Of a DNA stretch of 64,000 nucleotides, positions 11,079 through 21,348 are shown piece after piece. How positions within the stretch are numbered: position 1 is the stretch's first letter; every line of letters starts with the position of its first letter. The position numbers and the translations under genes are program-made. Source of the DNA: Hypericum androsaemum (lineage: Eukaryota; Streptophyta; Magnoliopsida; Malpighiales; Hypericaceae); contig OZ023187.1 in NCBI GenBank assembly GCA_963995505.1, positions 8,519,176-8,583,175 on the forward strand. Reading direction: 5' to 3'. The notes beneath the pieces are model-generated. The model searched no databases. It worked only from the letters and a program-made list of their open reading frames with translations, and had not been told where the DNA came from.

Positions 11079-11962
11079 CTAGTAGTCTGGTCCTGGATTG
11101 CTCGTGAATCTACTAAGCTTGCTAACTGAGTATGCAATATCAGGGCATGTATAATTTGTCAAGTACATCAGGCTCCCAATGATTCTTGCATACTTTAGTT
11201 GAGATACTAGGTCCCCTCTATTTTTAGCTAAGTGTAGACTCAGCTCTACCGGAGTCTTAGCCGGAGGTTTGTCAAAAGCATCGAATTTCTTGAGTACATT
11301 CTCAACGTAGTGAGATTGTGACAAGACAATTCTTTCAGTTGTCCTAGAGATTTTAATCCTTAGTTTAACGTCAGCTAGATCTATATCTTTCATGTCAAAG
11401 TTGTTCCTTAACATGTTCTTAGTTTTTACGATAAGATCATTACTGCTTCCTGTGATTAGCATGTCATCTACATACAGACATATGATTACGTAAGCATTAG
11501 GTATGCCTTTAATGTATACACATTTATCACACTCATTGATCTTAAAGCCATTCGACATCATTAATCTGTCAAATTTCTTATGCCATTGTTTCGATGCCTG
11601 TTTCAGCCCGTACAGTGACTTGACCAGCTTGCATACTTTATGTTCTTGTCGGGGGCAACAAACCCTTCAGGTTGTTCCATATATATTTGCTCTTCCAGTT
11701 CTCCATTTAGGAAAGCTGTTTTTACATCTATCTGATGTATCTCGAGGTTACAGATTGCTGCAACAGCTATGAGCACTCTGATAGATGTGAATCTTGTGAC
11801 CGGTGAATACGTGTCAAAGAAATCATATCATTCCTTTTGTTTGAACCCTTTAGCTACCAACCGAGCTTTATACTTATTGATTGATCCATCAGCTTTGTAT
11901 TTCCTTTTAAGGATCCACTTGTAACCTAAAGGTTTGCAACCTGGTGGGAGATCCACGATTTT
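11079..11962 (-). pseudogene. C1 reverse transcriptase, frameshifted
   Basis: Copia-type reverse transcriptase. The C-terminal half (11079-11561) is open and contains the catalytic motif YVDDM encoded by 11461-11475. The N-terminal half includes GYKWILK, LVAKGFKQKE, a TGA stop at 11828-11830, then YSPVTR and a DVKTAFLNGELEE block. One base is missing near 11650 compared with C2, which shifts the frame just before the GLKQ region. A further TAG at 11963-11965 lies upstream. The enzyme copies element RNA into cDNA in the particle. Its N-terminal palm is broken and the protein cannot be made intact. Confidence 0.88.
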
Positions 11963-12076
11963 CTACGTGTGATTTTTCATGATGGATTCTATCTCACTAT
12001 TGATAGCTTCTTTCCAGAGAGGAGCATCTGGATTAGATAATGCCTCTTGGATTGTCCCAGGTTTATTTTCTAACTC

Positions 12077-12412
12077 CTACGTCAGAAAATCTGGACCAAA
12101 TGACTTGGCTGTTCTGGCCCTTTTGCCGCGTCTAGGTTCCTCAGCAACTTGATCAGAATATTGAGTAGCTTCATAAGCTCTTTTATTAGAGCTTGAAACT
12201 TTCCTCTCCTTGTTTGGAAAGATTTTTTTAAAGAATGTGGCATTCCTTGATTCCATGACCATTTCCTCGTTGATTTCAGGGTTTTTAGACTTGTGCACTA
12301 GAAATCGGTAGGCGCTAATATTGTAGGCATATCCGATAAAAATGCAGTCAACGTTCTTGGGTCCTATTCTCACCCTTTTAGGCAGAGGTATTTCTACCGT
12401 GGCTAGGCACCC
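12077..12412 (-). pseudogene. C1 integrase C-terminus and linker
   Basis: Continues the polyprotein after a TAG stop (12413-12415): VRIGPKNVDCIFIGYA and the FLVHKS segment, the copia GKGY-like integrase tail, followed by a charged linker with RRGKRARTAKSFGPDFL. Ends at a TAG (12077-12079). Confidence 0.8.
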
Positions 12413-13198
12413 CTACACTTTAAGGTAACTGTAGGAATATTTTCTCCCTTTGTATAATTTATATGGGGTTTTGTCCCTTTTCTTGTGTGACAGTTTATTT
12501 AGAATGTGATTAGCTGAGAGCACAGCTTCCTCCCACATATTCTGGGTTAAGCCCGAGCTAATCAACATAGCATTCATCATCTCCTTGAGAGTTCGATTCT
12601 TGCATTCAGTTACACCATTTGATTGAGGTGAGTATGGAGCTATTGTCTGATGAATAATGCCATTTTGTTGGTAGAATTCCACAAACGGAGCTACATATTC
12701 TCCCCCTCTGTCACTTCGAATCATCTTGAATTTAGTGCTAAGTTGATTTTTAACCTCATTTTTAAAACTCTTGAAAGATTCTAGAGCTTCGTCTTTTTCT
12801 TTCAAGAGATGTACATAGCAGTACCTTGAGCAATCATCAATAAATGTGATGAAATACTTTTTCCCACCTTTAGTTTGCACATGTTTCATATCGCAGATGT
12901 TGGTATGAAATAACTCTAAAGGTGTAGTACTTCTTCCCACTGAATGAAAAGGTTCTTTGGTCATTTTTGCCTCTACACATACTTCACATTTATTGTTTGG
13001 GTCAAACTCCATTTTAGGCAATAAATCTAAACTTACTAACTTTCTTAGTGAGCTCAAATTTACGTGTCCTAATCTATCATGCCATAAGTTAGAATACTCA
13101 GCCAAGTAAGAAGAATTGATAACTTTATTAGGCCCTTCAAAGGTGTGTTTAACAGTTATTACATTCATCTTGAAAAGCTCCCTGTCGAGGTAACCCAT
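12413..13198 (-). pseudogene. C1 integrase core
   Basis: Copia integrase with the HHCC zinc finger (WHDRLGHVNLSSL, then KCEVC) and the DDE core: first Asp in the NICDMK segment, second in RSDRGGEY, third acidic residue in SNGVTECKN. The usual AERKN context of the glutamate is TECKN here, so the neighbouring arginine has become cysteine. Integrase inserts the cDNA into the host chromosome. The frame is closed by a TAG replacing a tryptophan codon in the LKVWGC segment at 12413-12415. Confidence 0.88.
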
Positions 13199-13510
13199 TC
13201 ATACAAAGGTACCAGCCTTAGTCAATACGAACCTATCGGTCTCGAATACTAGCTTCATCCCAGCCTTGCTTAACAGTGTGCCGGATAGTAAATTCTTATG
13301 AATGTCTGGGACATGCAGCACATCTTTGAGGGTCAGCTCTTTTCCGGAGGTCAGCTTCAGCACCACCTGGCCTAGCCCAACTACGGAGAAAGTTGAGGAG
13401 TTACCCATAAATAACTTTCTTCTGTTGATCGGGATATAGGTCGAGAACATCTCCTTGTCTGAGCAGATGTGTCGGGTTGCCCCTGTGTCGACGAACTACT
13501 CTATTGGATT
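13199..13510 (-). pseudogene. C1 protease
   Basis: Aspartic protease with the active-site motif [11 protein letters not shown]; the DTG codons are at 13481-13489. A TAG at 13496-13498 replaces the tryptophan just before the motif. The downstream flap region ([17 protein letters not shown]) is open. The protease would cut the polyprotein during particle maturation. Confidence 0.85.
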
Positions 13511-13589
13511 ATCTACTAGATTGGCTTCAAATACCATGGCGGATAAGTCTAGCTTAGACAGGTCTTCGGCCAGATTAGCTTTCTCACGA

Positions 13590-14411
13590 TCCTCTTAGGC
13601 AGGCGATAATCTTTTGCCATGTGTCTGGGTTTGTCGTAGTTGTAGCAATTGTCCTTGATCTTTTTAGCTTTCTTTTGCTTTGGCTCTTGCTTTTCCTACT
13701 TATTTTCGGGCTTCTTCCTTTTCTTGCCGGTGCCACCTTCGGCGAGATGCACCTTAGCCTCGGAGTTGGTCTTGACTTCAGACTTCCGGTTGTCTTCTTT
13801 GATCCTTAGTCTCACGATCAGGTCTTCTAGCCCCATGTCCTTCCTCTTATGCTTGAGATAGTTTTTGAAGTCCTTCCAGGGGGGGGGGGTAGCTTCTCAA
13901 TTAGAGCAGCCACCTGGAAAGACTCGCTGAGTTGCATGCCTTTGGCGTGAATCTTATTTAGAATCAGCTGTAGCTCCTGAACTTGGTCTATGACCTTCTT
14001 AGAGTCTACCATCTGGAAGTTGAGGAACCTTCCGACGATGAATTTCTTCATCCCGGCATCCTCCATTTTGTACTTCTTCTCCAGGGAGTCCCACAATTCT
14101 TTCGCAGTCTTAGTACCTGTATAGACATTGTAAAGGGCATCGTCTAAGCCATTTAGGACATAGTTATGACATAGGAAGTCGCTGTGACTCCATGCATCGA
14201 GGACATTGATCTTCAGTGGATCAGCCTCATTTTCTGCCACCTTTGGAGCCTCTTCCTTCAAGAATCGGACCAAGTTGAGCATCGTCAGGTAGAACAGCAT
14301 CTTCTGTTGCTACCTTTTGAACTCGGTACCGTTGAACTTGGCAGGCCTTTTGGCGTGGACAGTTCTCGGGACTGCCGGCACTGGTGTTGGTGCAGAGCTT
14401 GACGATGCCAT
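13590..14411 (-). pseudogene. C1 gag with broken zinc knuckle
   Basis: The ATG at 14409-14411 opens MASSSSAPTPVPAVP. A TAG (14310-14312) stands in place of the tryptophan conserved in C2. The open body is 13827-14300 and ends in an 11-base G run on the plus strand (13879-13889), after which the frame is lost. The CCHC nucleocapsid knuckle reads CYNYDKPRHMAKDY, with the second and fourth cysteines changed to tyrosine. A one-base deletion near 13594 separates gag from protease. Gag would form the virus-like particle and package RNA. Confidence 0.85.
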
Positions 14412-14425
14412 CTTCAAGTACACTG

Positions 14426-14438
14426 ATCTCGTCTTACG
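14426..14438 (-). other. C1 sequence at primer-site position
   Basis: Immediately inside the 5' LTR the minus strand reads atcgtaagacgagatc. No initiator-Met site is present. The 13 bases cgtaagacgagat are perfectly complementary to a segment of the element's own 3' LTR (9433-9445, read on the other strand). Confidence 0.6.
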
Positions 14439-14440
14439 AT

Positions 14441-15324
14441 TGTTGTTTGTCGGAGGTGGTGTACTTGATTAGGATCTTTAAGTCGAGACAAGAGTTAGAC
14501 CCTCTCTCCATAAGACGAGATTACCCCGTATTCAGTACTTATGGGCTGCGGCAATCATCCCCAAGATACAACGACTAGGCTGCTTCCGAGTTCATAGCAC
14601 AACGACCCTTGAAGCTTCAGGCGAATCTTAGATATTCAGAACTTTCTGAGAGAGGGAGAGAGAGCCTACAATTGCTAATGAATGCTTATGCAAGTTATAG
14701 TGGGGTGAGATACAAATGAGGGGAAGAGGCCTATTTATAGGCGCTGGATGGGAGGGAGGCTGGCACTCTGAAGGGGTGCGTCCGTTCGGCCAGCAGGCAG
14801 ACTGGCTGCGCTCGTGGCTCTTCAGAGGCATTCTGGAACCCTTCGGCAGGCAGCCCTCCGCTCGTGTCCCTTCTGTGGGCATCTGAGCACAGGCCTTCGC
14901 TCGCACTCCTTCGCGAGGAATCTTGCAACCCTTCGGCCGTCAGGAAGTCTCCGAGATGTTCCAGCCCTTCGTAACTTTTCGTCCAAGCAGCCTGAGTGGT
15001 TTCCGAGCTTTGGTAAAACTTCGAAGCTCCTCCAGCTCCTCGCGACGATGCGCACGTGCGAAGTGCGAAGTGCATCACAAAGCGCCCATTGTGACCTGCG
15101 TCCAATGCGCCATGCGCACACGCACGTGCACGTGCGAGTGCTCGGATGGTGCGCAGGCAGCCTCGGTCAGCTCTTCAGGTGGAACATTTAATGTTACACC
15201 AGTTTGGAGCTTCTCCTTATAAATAGGAAAAAATTCTTTGCGATTTTCAATGTGGTAATGGTTCACCCATCCTCAGCTTGAGCCTTCCAGCTTGGGCCAA
15301 ATGCATTAATTTTTTATTCCAACA
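14441..15324 (-). repeat. C1 5' LTR
   Basis: Matches 9365-10298 along its length, with plus-strand termini tgttgtttgtcgg and ttattccaaca. The TATA box is at 14732-14739. Confidence 0.92.
14732..14739 (-). promoter_or_regulatory. TATA box of C1 5' LTR
   Basis: Minus-strand TATAAATA in the conserved cgcctataaatagg context, the likely promoter for C1 transcription. Confidence 0.7.
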
Positions 15325-15693
15325 TAACTGTGATGCATGGTCGATGTCAGTGCGTCTTGATTTGAATGGTCATTAACAATGAATAACTGAAATATGGGTT
15401 TCTTTATGATAAAATGTGTGTTATATGTGTCGCCGGCTTACTGAGTTGCGTATCCTTATTAATGTGCGCTATGTGTTTCAGATATTAAGGGACTATTCGG
15501 GAGTGAGAACTAGAAGTAGACTCATGTCTTGCATGGCACGGCACTCATTTTTGTCAATTAGAACGAGAATTTCTATTGACCATTGGCAATGTAACTTTTT
15601 AAAGATATATGTTTTATAACCTCCTTGAAAGAAATTAAGCCTTACAGAGAATTTTCTCTCCGTGACGGTTGACATGCCCATTTCGAGGCGTGA
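15325..15693 (+). repeat. Gypsy-like LTR, second part
   Basis: Continues the LTR interrupted by C1. It contains a cgccggcttactgagttgcg block of the kind seen in Del/Tekay LTRs and ends at gaggcgtgaca, followed by actggtg, which could be a decayed primer site. This is assignment by resemblance only. Confidence 0.35.
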
Positions 15694-16090
15694 CAACTGG
15701 TGTGGAAGTAAATGATCATTCTACTTGGTCCCAACTGGCGCAAATATGCAAAAAAGAGCAGATCGGTAGCCGTCTGACTCATTGATCTCATATGTGATTC
15801 AACTGCAGAATGTCTAGCATTATCTGAGTTACAAGTAACATAATGTTGTTAACTTGGAGCCCTTCAGATGGAAAGGAGGCAAGAGGATGATGCTAGTGGT
15901 TCCAAAGCATTTGCATGTTCAGGTGTTGGTTTTCAGGCTTCAAACCCATAACGACAGGGGATTCAGGGTATTTCCAGTAGCCACTCATGATGTCTACTCT
16001 ACGATTGAACATATTCGAATCTCTGTAGCCTCCACAAGGAGAAGTGAATATCTGCTGATGTGACACAAGAAAGAGAGAGTAAACCGCAAT
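15694..16090. other. No recognisable feature
   Basis: No gene, repeat partner or structural signal was recognised. Short frames on both strands have no known motif. Confidence 0.4.
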
Positions 16091-16096
16091 TCTCCA

Positions 16097-16405
16097 ATTA
16101 CGGCTCGAATCTCGGACCGAGCAGCACATTCATTGCCTTGACATCCCCATGGAGGATGGCTGGGACACAATCATGGTGCAAGTATGCAAGAGCATGAGCC
16201 ACACCCAACACGACATCGTATCTCGCTTCCCACTCTGCTTCGCCCTTACCAGTAACATGAAGGAGCGAGCTCAACCTCCCATTTGGGAGGTAGTCATAGA
16301 AGAGGATCTTCAGGTTCCTGTTTGCTCCCCACCCGAGAAGCGTCCTGATCTCGGATGTAAACGCTCCTGACTCTTCTTATCACCACATCTTCTTCACTGC
16401 CAGAG
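16097..16405 (-). pseudogene. LRR receptor-like kinase fragment
   Basis: Minus-strand translation gives LAVKKMW (kinase subdomain II with the ATP-binding lysine), two stops (16377-16382), EESGAFTSEIRTL, then LGWGANRNLKILFYDYLPNG, LSSLLH, the VVLGVAHALAYLHHDC helix and the catalytic-loop motif HGDVKAMNVLLG (HGDVK at 16137-16151), ending with FEP and a stop at 16097-16099. The HGDVKAMN version of the loop is typical of the RGI/RCH1-like group of plant LRR receptor kinases that bind peptide ligands. Compared with that family about 11 residues before LGWG are missing in frame. Only about 100 codons of the kinase remain, and no leucine-rich repeats were found nearby. It is a truncated, silent copy. 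Confidence 0.8.
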
Positions 16406-16773
16406 TACATTACAAGATTAAATACAGTTGCACAGAGAAGCAACTACAGCCAAGACCACAACCTTTCAAGAAGGACCACAAGCGGATCGTAAGAAAGGTA
16501 AACGATGAAAACCCCCCCACTAGACCAGATCCATTGAGAATACGTCGGGCCTCGATAAAAGACCTACTACGGAAAAAGTCATTGGGAAGTAGGAAAAAGA
16601 GCACCCGCAAAAAGTTCCTAGAAAGAAAACCCAAGAAACCCAGCCAAAATAAAACCCAATCATACAGCTGAAATCAATTCCCAATTCTAGTCAAGAACTA
16701 GACAATCAAATAACACCACACAATCAAACAAGACTAGTAAGTCAAGTCTAGCGGATGTAAAAAACCCCATTGA
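16406..16773. other. No recognisable feature
   Basis: Unremarkable AT-rich sequence upstream of the kinase fragment. No repeat partner found. Confidence 0.4.
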
Positions 16774-16922
16774 GAGAATCACCTTCTAAATTTTTTTTAA
16801 ACCCCCAAAATTTTTCTTTGTTAAATAACCTCGATTTCACAAAAAAAAACATTGCTATAAATAGTTAATAATAATGTTTTAGTAAATAAGAAAATTAATC
16901 CTGGAGAATCACCTTCTAAATT
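16774..16922. repeat. 19-bp direct repeat around a 111-bp insert
   Basis: gagaatcaccttctaaatt occurs at 16774-16792 and again at 16904-16922. The 111 bases between are AT-rich with T and A runs. The pattern fits a target duplication around a small retroposed sequence, or a slippage duplication. Confidence 0.7.
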
Positions 16923-18279
16923 AGGCCTCACAGTTCTTGATTCAAGATTGTGCATTGTAATCCTAGGTTTTGATGTCCTTGGGTCATCTTCATGCCCTCA
17001 CCATTCCCATCTCCTTGTTACCAGGGTTAGTTACCGTTAACTCCCTCAATTCCTTCCGTTTTGCCGTACACAATTTCACAATTTTGACAACCCCTATAAA
17101 AAGTTTCTCTCAATTTGCTATTCTCCTTACTCTATATTACGCTTTGTATCATTAGGGATGTCTTTTTTCTGCTACGAGTGTCTAATCCATGGTACCTTGA
17201 CGTGTTCAAGGATTAACCTTCTGAGTTCCTAACGATCGGGTTCGACGATTGCATGAAAACTCTCTCGTTACTTGCACCAGTTCAATGTCAGAAAGTCAAC
17301 AATGTTTTCCCCCATTTAACAAGCATTGTTCCTCAAACGATCCATTGACTATTATGCTCTATGGCATCAGAAGTGGAGTCATCCTCTTTATAAAATGGAA
17401 ATCGGTAGCAATCAATCCCGGTAGAGATTCCCAAAGAACTCCGGCATGTGAATCAAATAAAAATAAAAAGTTCGGACAAGGAAAACAAAGTTTTTATTAT
17501 AATAAACGTACAAACTAACTGGGATGGTATATAGACCATTATTTTGTCCCAATCATGGCTGGTACGATAATGGTGTATAGATAGATTTTTGGTACGGCAA
17601 TAGATATTCGGACACCCATTTGACTTGACTAAACTACATATCAGTTGGATAGAATTTTTATAAAGTGTCTCAAATATAATAAGAGGGCCAAACATAATGT
17701 AATATCGAATATTAAAAGTCTAACTAATAACTATAAAATAACGGTGCCTATGTTAATTACCCTTGCAAAAGATATTTTTTTACAAAGGCAAATTATTCTG
17801 AAATCCTCGGTCTATGTCATAATTATAGTTGGAGTCCCTGCTATTTCAAAAATTATTTTGCCGTCTTTGCTCTTTGTTTAAATATTGGTTTAAGGTTCCT
17901 AGATGACGTTATTTGTCAGTCAATTATTATTTTATTTACAAAAAGACTATTATACCACTGTGTTCTACCCACTTTGCCTTCTTCGATCATATCTCCGACT
18001 CGGTGAACCAAATCTGACCCTCGTCGTCGTCAGCAGACGACTAAATCCACGACGAGCTTATGGACCTAACATGCTCTCTGCGGGTAGGTCGTGTCAACTA
18101 TGACGGCCACACTTACTTGGGAAATTAGTTGATGTGTAATAATTAGTATCCCCATTGACAACACAGACGAGATCTTTGGAGTTTCAGTATTTTTTGTGGG
18201 TCTCATTCAATTAGGGAATTATTCGAATAGAGAATAATAAAAAGAAGTTCTTCCGGATGATTCCGGCCATCTATGAATG
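16923..18279. other. No recognisable feature
   Basis: No coding, RNA or repeat feature was recognised. Open frames here are short and without motifs. Confidence 0.4.
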
Positions 18280-19410
18280 TGATGCGAGTCAAATCGCATA
18301 GTTATTTGTTACGCTTTTTGCGATGTTTAATGTGTCTTTTCTTTAGTTTTGTATTTGCTCCATTGCGTCTTTTGCTATTTTGAGTCAGTTGAATCGTGAG
18401 ATTGGATGTTTGCATCTTGCCGTATTTTGCAGGATTTTGAGAACCATATGAGGCGAGGAGTGGATGTGGGGCTAGAAGCATAGGAGCGGGAGAGTTTGAG
18501 ATGCAGATAGAAGGAAGGATAGGCTACACCAAGCGTACGCTTGTCCAAACGAGGCATACACTACATTTTGCATTACCAGGCTAAAGCGTACGCTCCCATG
18601 GAGAGGCGTACATGTGATTCTACATTATGAACTGGAGGCGTACGCTTCTTACTCATAGGCGTACGCTTTCCAGGCTGTCACGTCATTAGAAATAGAACAT
18701 TTTATTAATTTTTTCCACCGTTTGTTCGGGGCAAACTATAGTCTAGGATTTTTTTTCCTATTGGAGGCATCATGTCCATTTAGATTTTTTTCATCCTAGT
18801 TCTATATAAATCTCTTAAGGTCTAGGTCAAACGACACAAATTTTACATAAATTCATACTCTAGTATGAGTAGGGAGTAGTCTTTTTATTAAGTCCGATGG
18901 TCGTATAGCTTAGTTGTCAGGTTAAGTTATGGATTGAATATCAAGAGTAATAGGTCTTAATTCGATGATCGTATGCTTAGTTTAGACTGTTCACCTAGAC
19001 TTTGATCTAAGTTCTCACTAAGAGCCAAGAAGTAATTAGGATTAACAAAGAATCGATTAACACATCTTAAGATAGGCGAAGGAGATCTCTTTGTATTGAC
19101 AGGTGATCCTTAAGGAGGAAACTTCACAACGGAATTAAGGTTATCGTAATACTACAAGAGAAGGACTAGTCTCTACGATTAGTTCGACATTCAATTTTGC
19201 TATCTATCTAGCGAGAGCAGTAGTTAGTCGCATTAGACAATTTTGGATACTGGTCATGTCTTAATAAAATCCATAACCAATGTCTAGCAATTCATTAGTG
19301 TATCGCGCTCATCTTTACCATTGATAGAACCACCAATTTACTTTCTATTTTATTTTATTATTTCAATTGTTCGTATTCTCTCTTTAATTCCTACTCAATT
19401 TCACGAACCA
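18280..19410 (+). repeat. Tat/Athila-like gypsy LTR, probably solo
   Basis: Starts TG followed by the inverted repeat atgcga/tcgcat and ends near cacgaacca. Its layout matches the LTRs of the gypsy element at 35923-42885: a start hairpin, then blocks resembling gagcgaaagcatta, a gatactagt motif and a T-rich end. The sequence after it (gtccgttgag) is a poor match to a tRNA-Asp primer site. No internal domains follow, so it may be solo or truncated. Four copies of the palindrome GCGTACGC or close relatives cluster at 18530-18670. Confidence 0.55.
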
Positions 19411-20480
19411 GTCCGTTGAGATTTGCATGCCGATTCTTCAGTTTGATCCTACTTATTCATTATACCGTTTGATTAGGAAAGGTAAATCCATAGCTAATTT
19501 ACCGCCTGTCAAAAGGCCATCAACAAAATTGTCCCCAGCTGACCTCAAGACAAGCACCAACAAGGCAATGTGTCGAGTTAGACGCGAGTGGAGCAAGTGC
19601 AACATCATTCTACATGGCACGGAGGTCATCCCTGGTCACGACCCCGTTCACGACCCAACCATGTACCGCCTGGCGCGACGAGAATTTTAAGTTTTGGTTC
19701 TGCAATTTCTTGGTTCTGCAATTTCTTGGTTCTTGATTTTCGTGGGTTTAATAGCTTGATTGTTGTTTATTTGGTTTTTCAATTTCTTGGTTCTTGATGT
19801 TAATTTAATCAGACAGTGAATTTGATCGTTGTTCATAGTGTTCATAGTGTTTAGAGGTTGAAGAAGGTAAGTTTTTCATTTTTTTGTTTATGGGTATAAA
19901 GGTCATTTCTATGACAAAAAAATGAAAAAATGGGTGTTGACTTCAGCAAGGGACCTGAGAGTATCTAAAATCAAAGTCGGGGGAAAACAAGATGTATTTT
20001 AAAAATCTAGGGACCCGAGAGGAAGAAAAACTAAACTACAGGGACGTAAGCGTAATTTGCCCAAGAAAAAAAAAGTGTTCATTGTGAAAGACGAATCAGT
20101 TGTGCATTTATATGCCCGAACAAGAGAAAGTTGATCAAGGGGCAGGGGAGATCGAAGCAAGTATCCACACTAAAATGGCTGCCGTTCCTCTTCTCAGCTC
20201 CAGCCACAACATAAGTTTCGATTTGGTGCTCCTTGTCGTACACAGACAGAAAGTTTCGATTTGCATGCCGTTTCGAACAATAAGAAGAAAGCTTAAACCT
20301 GAAAATTAAGCCACAAGATGATCACAAGTGCAAAGAAAAGCATATTACAACGCTCAAGTGTAAGGAAATATCTCGAATATAATCAGACAGAAAAGCCGAC
20401 AACCCCGTATTAAGCTTCTATTTCTTCTAAAAAAAAGTATTAAGCTTCTAGTTCAGATGCAAAGAAATCAAGCACATTGT
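19411..20480. other. Unassigned, with a short tandem repeat
   Basis: A run of ttctgcaatttcttgg and close relatives is repeated about three times at 19696-19800. The open frame at 19427-19690 has no recognisable domain. Nothing else is supported. Confidence 0.35.
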
Positions 20481-20584
20481 TTTATGGGGAATATCCAAAG
20501 GCTAGCCTCTCCAATTCTACGAGGGTCCCAAGGTTTTTCAAATACCTGTAACGTTGTAGAATGGAATCAAATTCCACTCTACAT

Positions 20585-20690
20585 TTGACAGAATCATGTT
20601 TAAGTGTAAGTAACGGCAGCAAATGCCAGGACATTCCATGTCGCAGAGGCCACAAAAAAAGGTTTAGAATCTGAGCAGAACGAGTCAACA
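20585..20690 (-). pseudogene. Gene fragment D, copy A, 3' exon
   Basis: The minus strand encodes VASATWNVLAFAAVTYT followed by TAA. The same sequence with VASATWNVLA occurs at 35757-35860, so it belongs to a duplicated locus. Together with the 5' exon fragment at 21304-21348 it would make a small protein. Function unknown; I could not match it to a family. Confidence 0.45.
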
Positions 20691-21303
20691 CAAAGGAGAA
20701 TGGAAGAATGGTACAAGCATGCTCATGAATAAACATGTGTAAACGGAGCCATGACAAGCTAAGGTTTTAGCCACCTCGCTATGGTGAGGCAAGAGCGATT
20801 GTGCGCACCCTAGTTCCCCCAAGTTTCTACAAGAGCATAACACCAGGTCAATACAATAAGGAGAGCTTCACACAACGACGTCGCCTACATTTAAATTGGG
20901 TCTGGTAAAATTTCACAGCTTCAATAACTAACTTCAAAGAGAGCGCAAACGTAATGGGCGACCACGAGCAAGAACAAATATTACCATACTACGAAACAGA
21001 AATCTACAAACATTGGCAAACTGTTCATCCACATTCAATAGAATTTTGACACAACGAACTTGGTGTTATCCCATTTTCTTTCCCTATCCTCAACATGTAA
21101 AAAACATTTCGGACAAGCAACGAGAAGAATGGTAATAGAACACCAGTTTGCAACAAAATTCCTGACATTTCACCATTTAGGCGAAAACCCAGATGGAGAG
21201 CTTCAATTTACTCGATTCAAAAACAGCAAAAAGCGGCAAACCAAGAAAATATGAACAAAATGAAGCAGACTATACAAATTCTTAGGGTTGAGAAGAACGT
21301 TAC

Positions 21304-21348
21304 CTGGAAGGAAAGAAATAGGGGCAACGAGAGGAGGGTGGTCAAAGG
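21304..21348 (-). pseudogene. Gene fragment D, copy A, cut 5' exon
   Basis: The minus strand reads TFDHPPLVAPISFLP, homologous to the end of exon 1 in copy B (TIDRPPLIALVSFPP), followed by a GTAACG splice donor in both. The rest of the exon is cut off by the gypsy LTR starting at 21349. Flanking intron sequence (21150-21303) also matches copy B (43165-43332). Confidence 0.6.

Larger units (their letters stand above)
9365..15324 (-). mobile_element. Ty1/copia retrotransposon C1, decayed
   Basis: This is a complete LTR element on the minus strand: 5' LTR 14441-15324, gag, protease, integrase, reverse transcriptase, a truncated RNase H, polypurine tract and 3' LTR 9365-10298. The domain order (integrase before reverse transcriptase) is diagnostic of copia. 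The flanks are tatgt and taact, which match only 3 of 5, so there is no convincing target duplication. The two LTRs differ at many sites and by about 50 bp in length, implying an old insertion. The same family is present as C2 at 51290-57470. Multiple stops, two frameshifts and a 285-bp deletion make it inactive. Confidence 0.92.

Noticed and set aside
17365..17385. Possible primer site (tggcatcagaagtggagt)
   Set aside because: It matches the initiator-Met site poorly after the first ten bases and no LTR end lies beside it.
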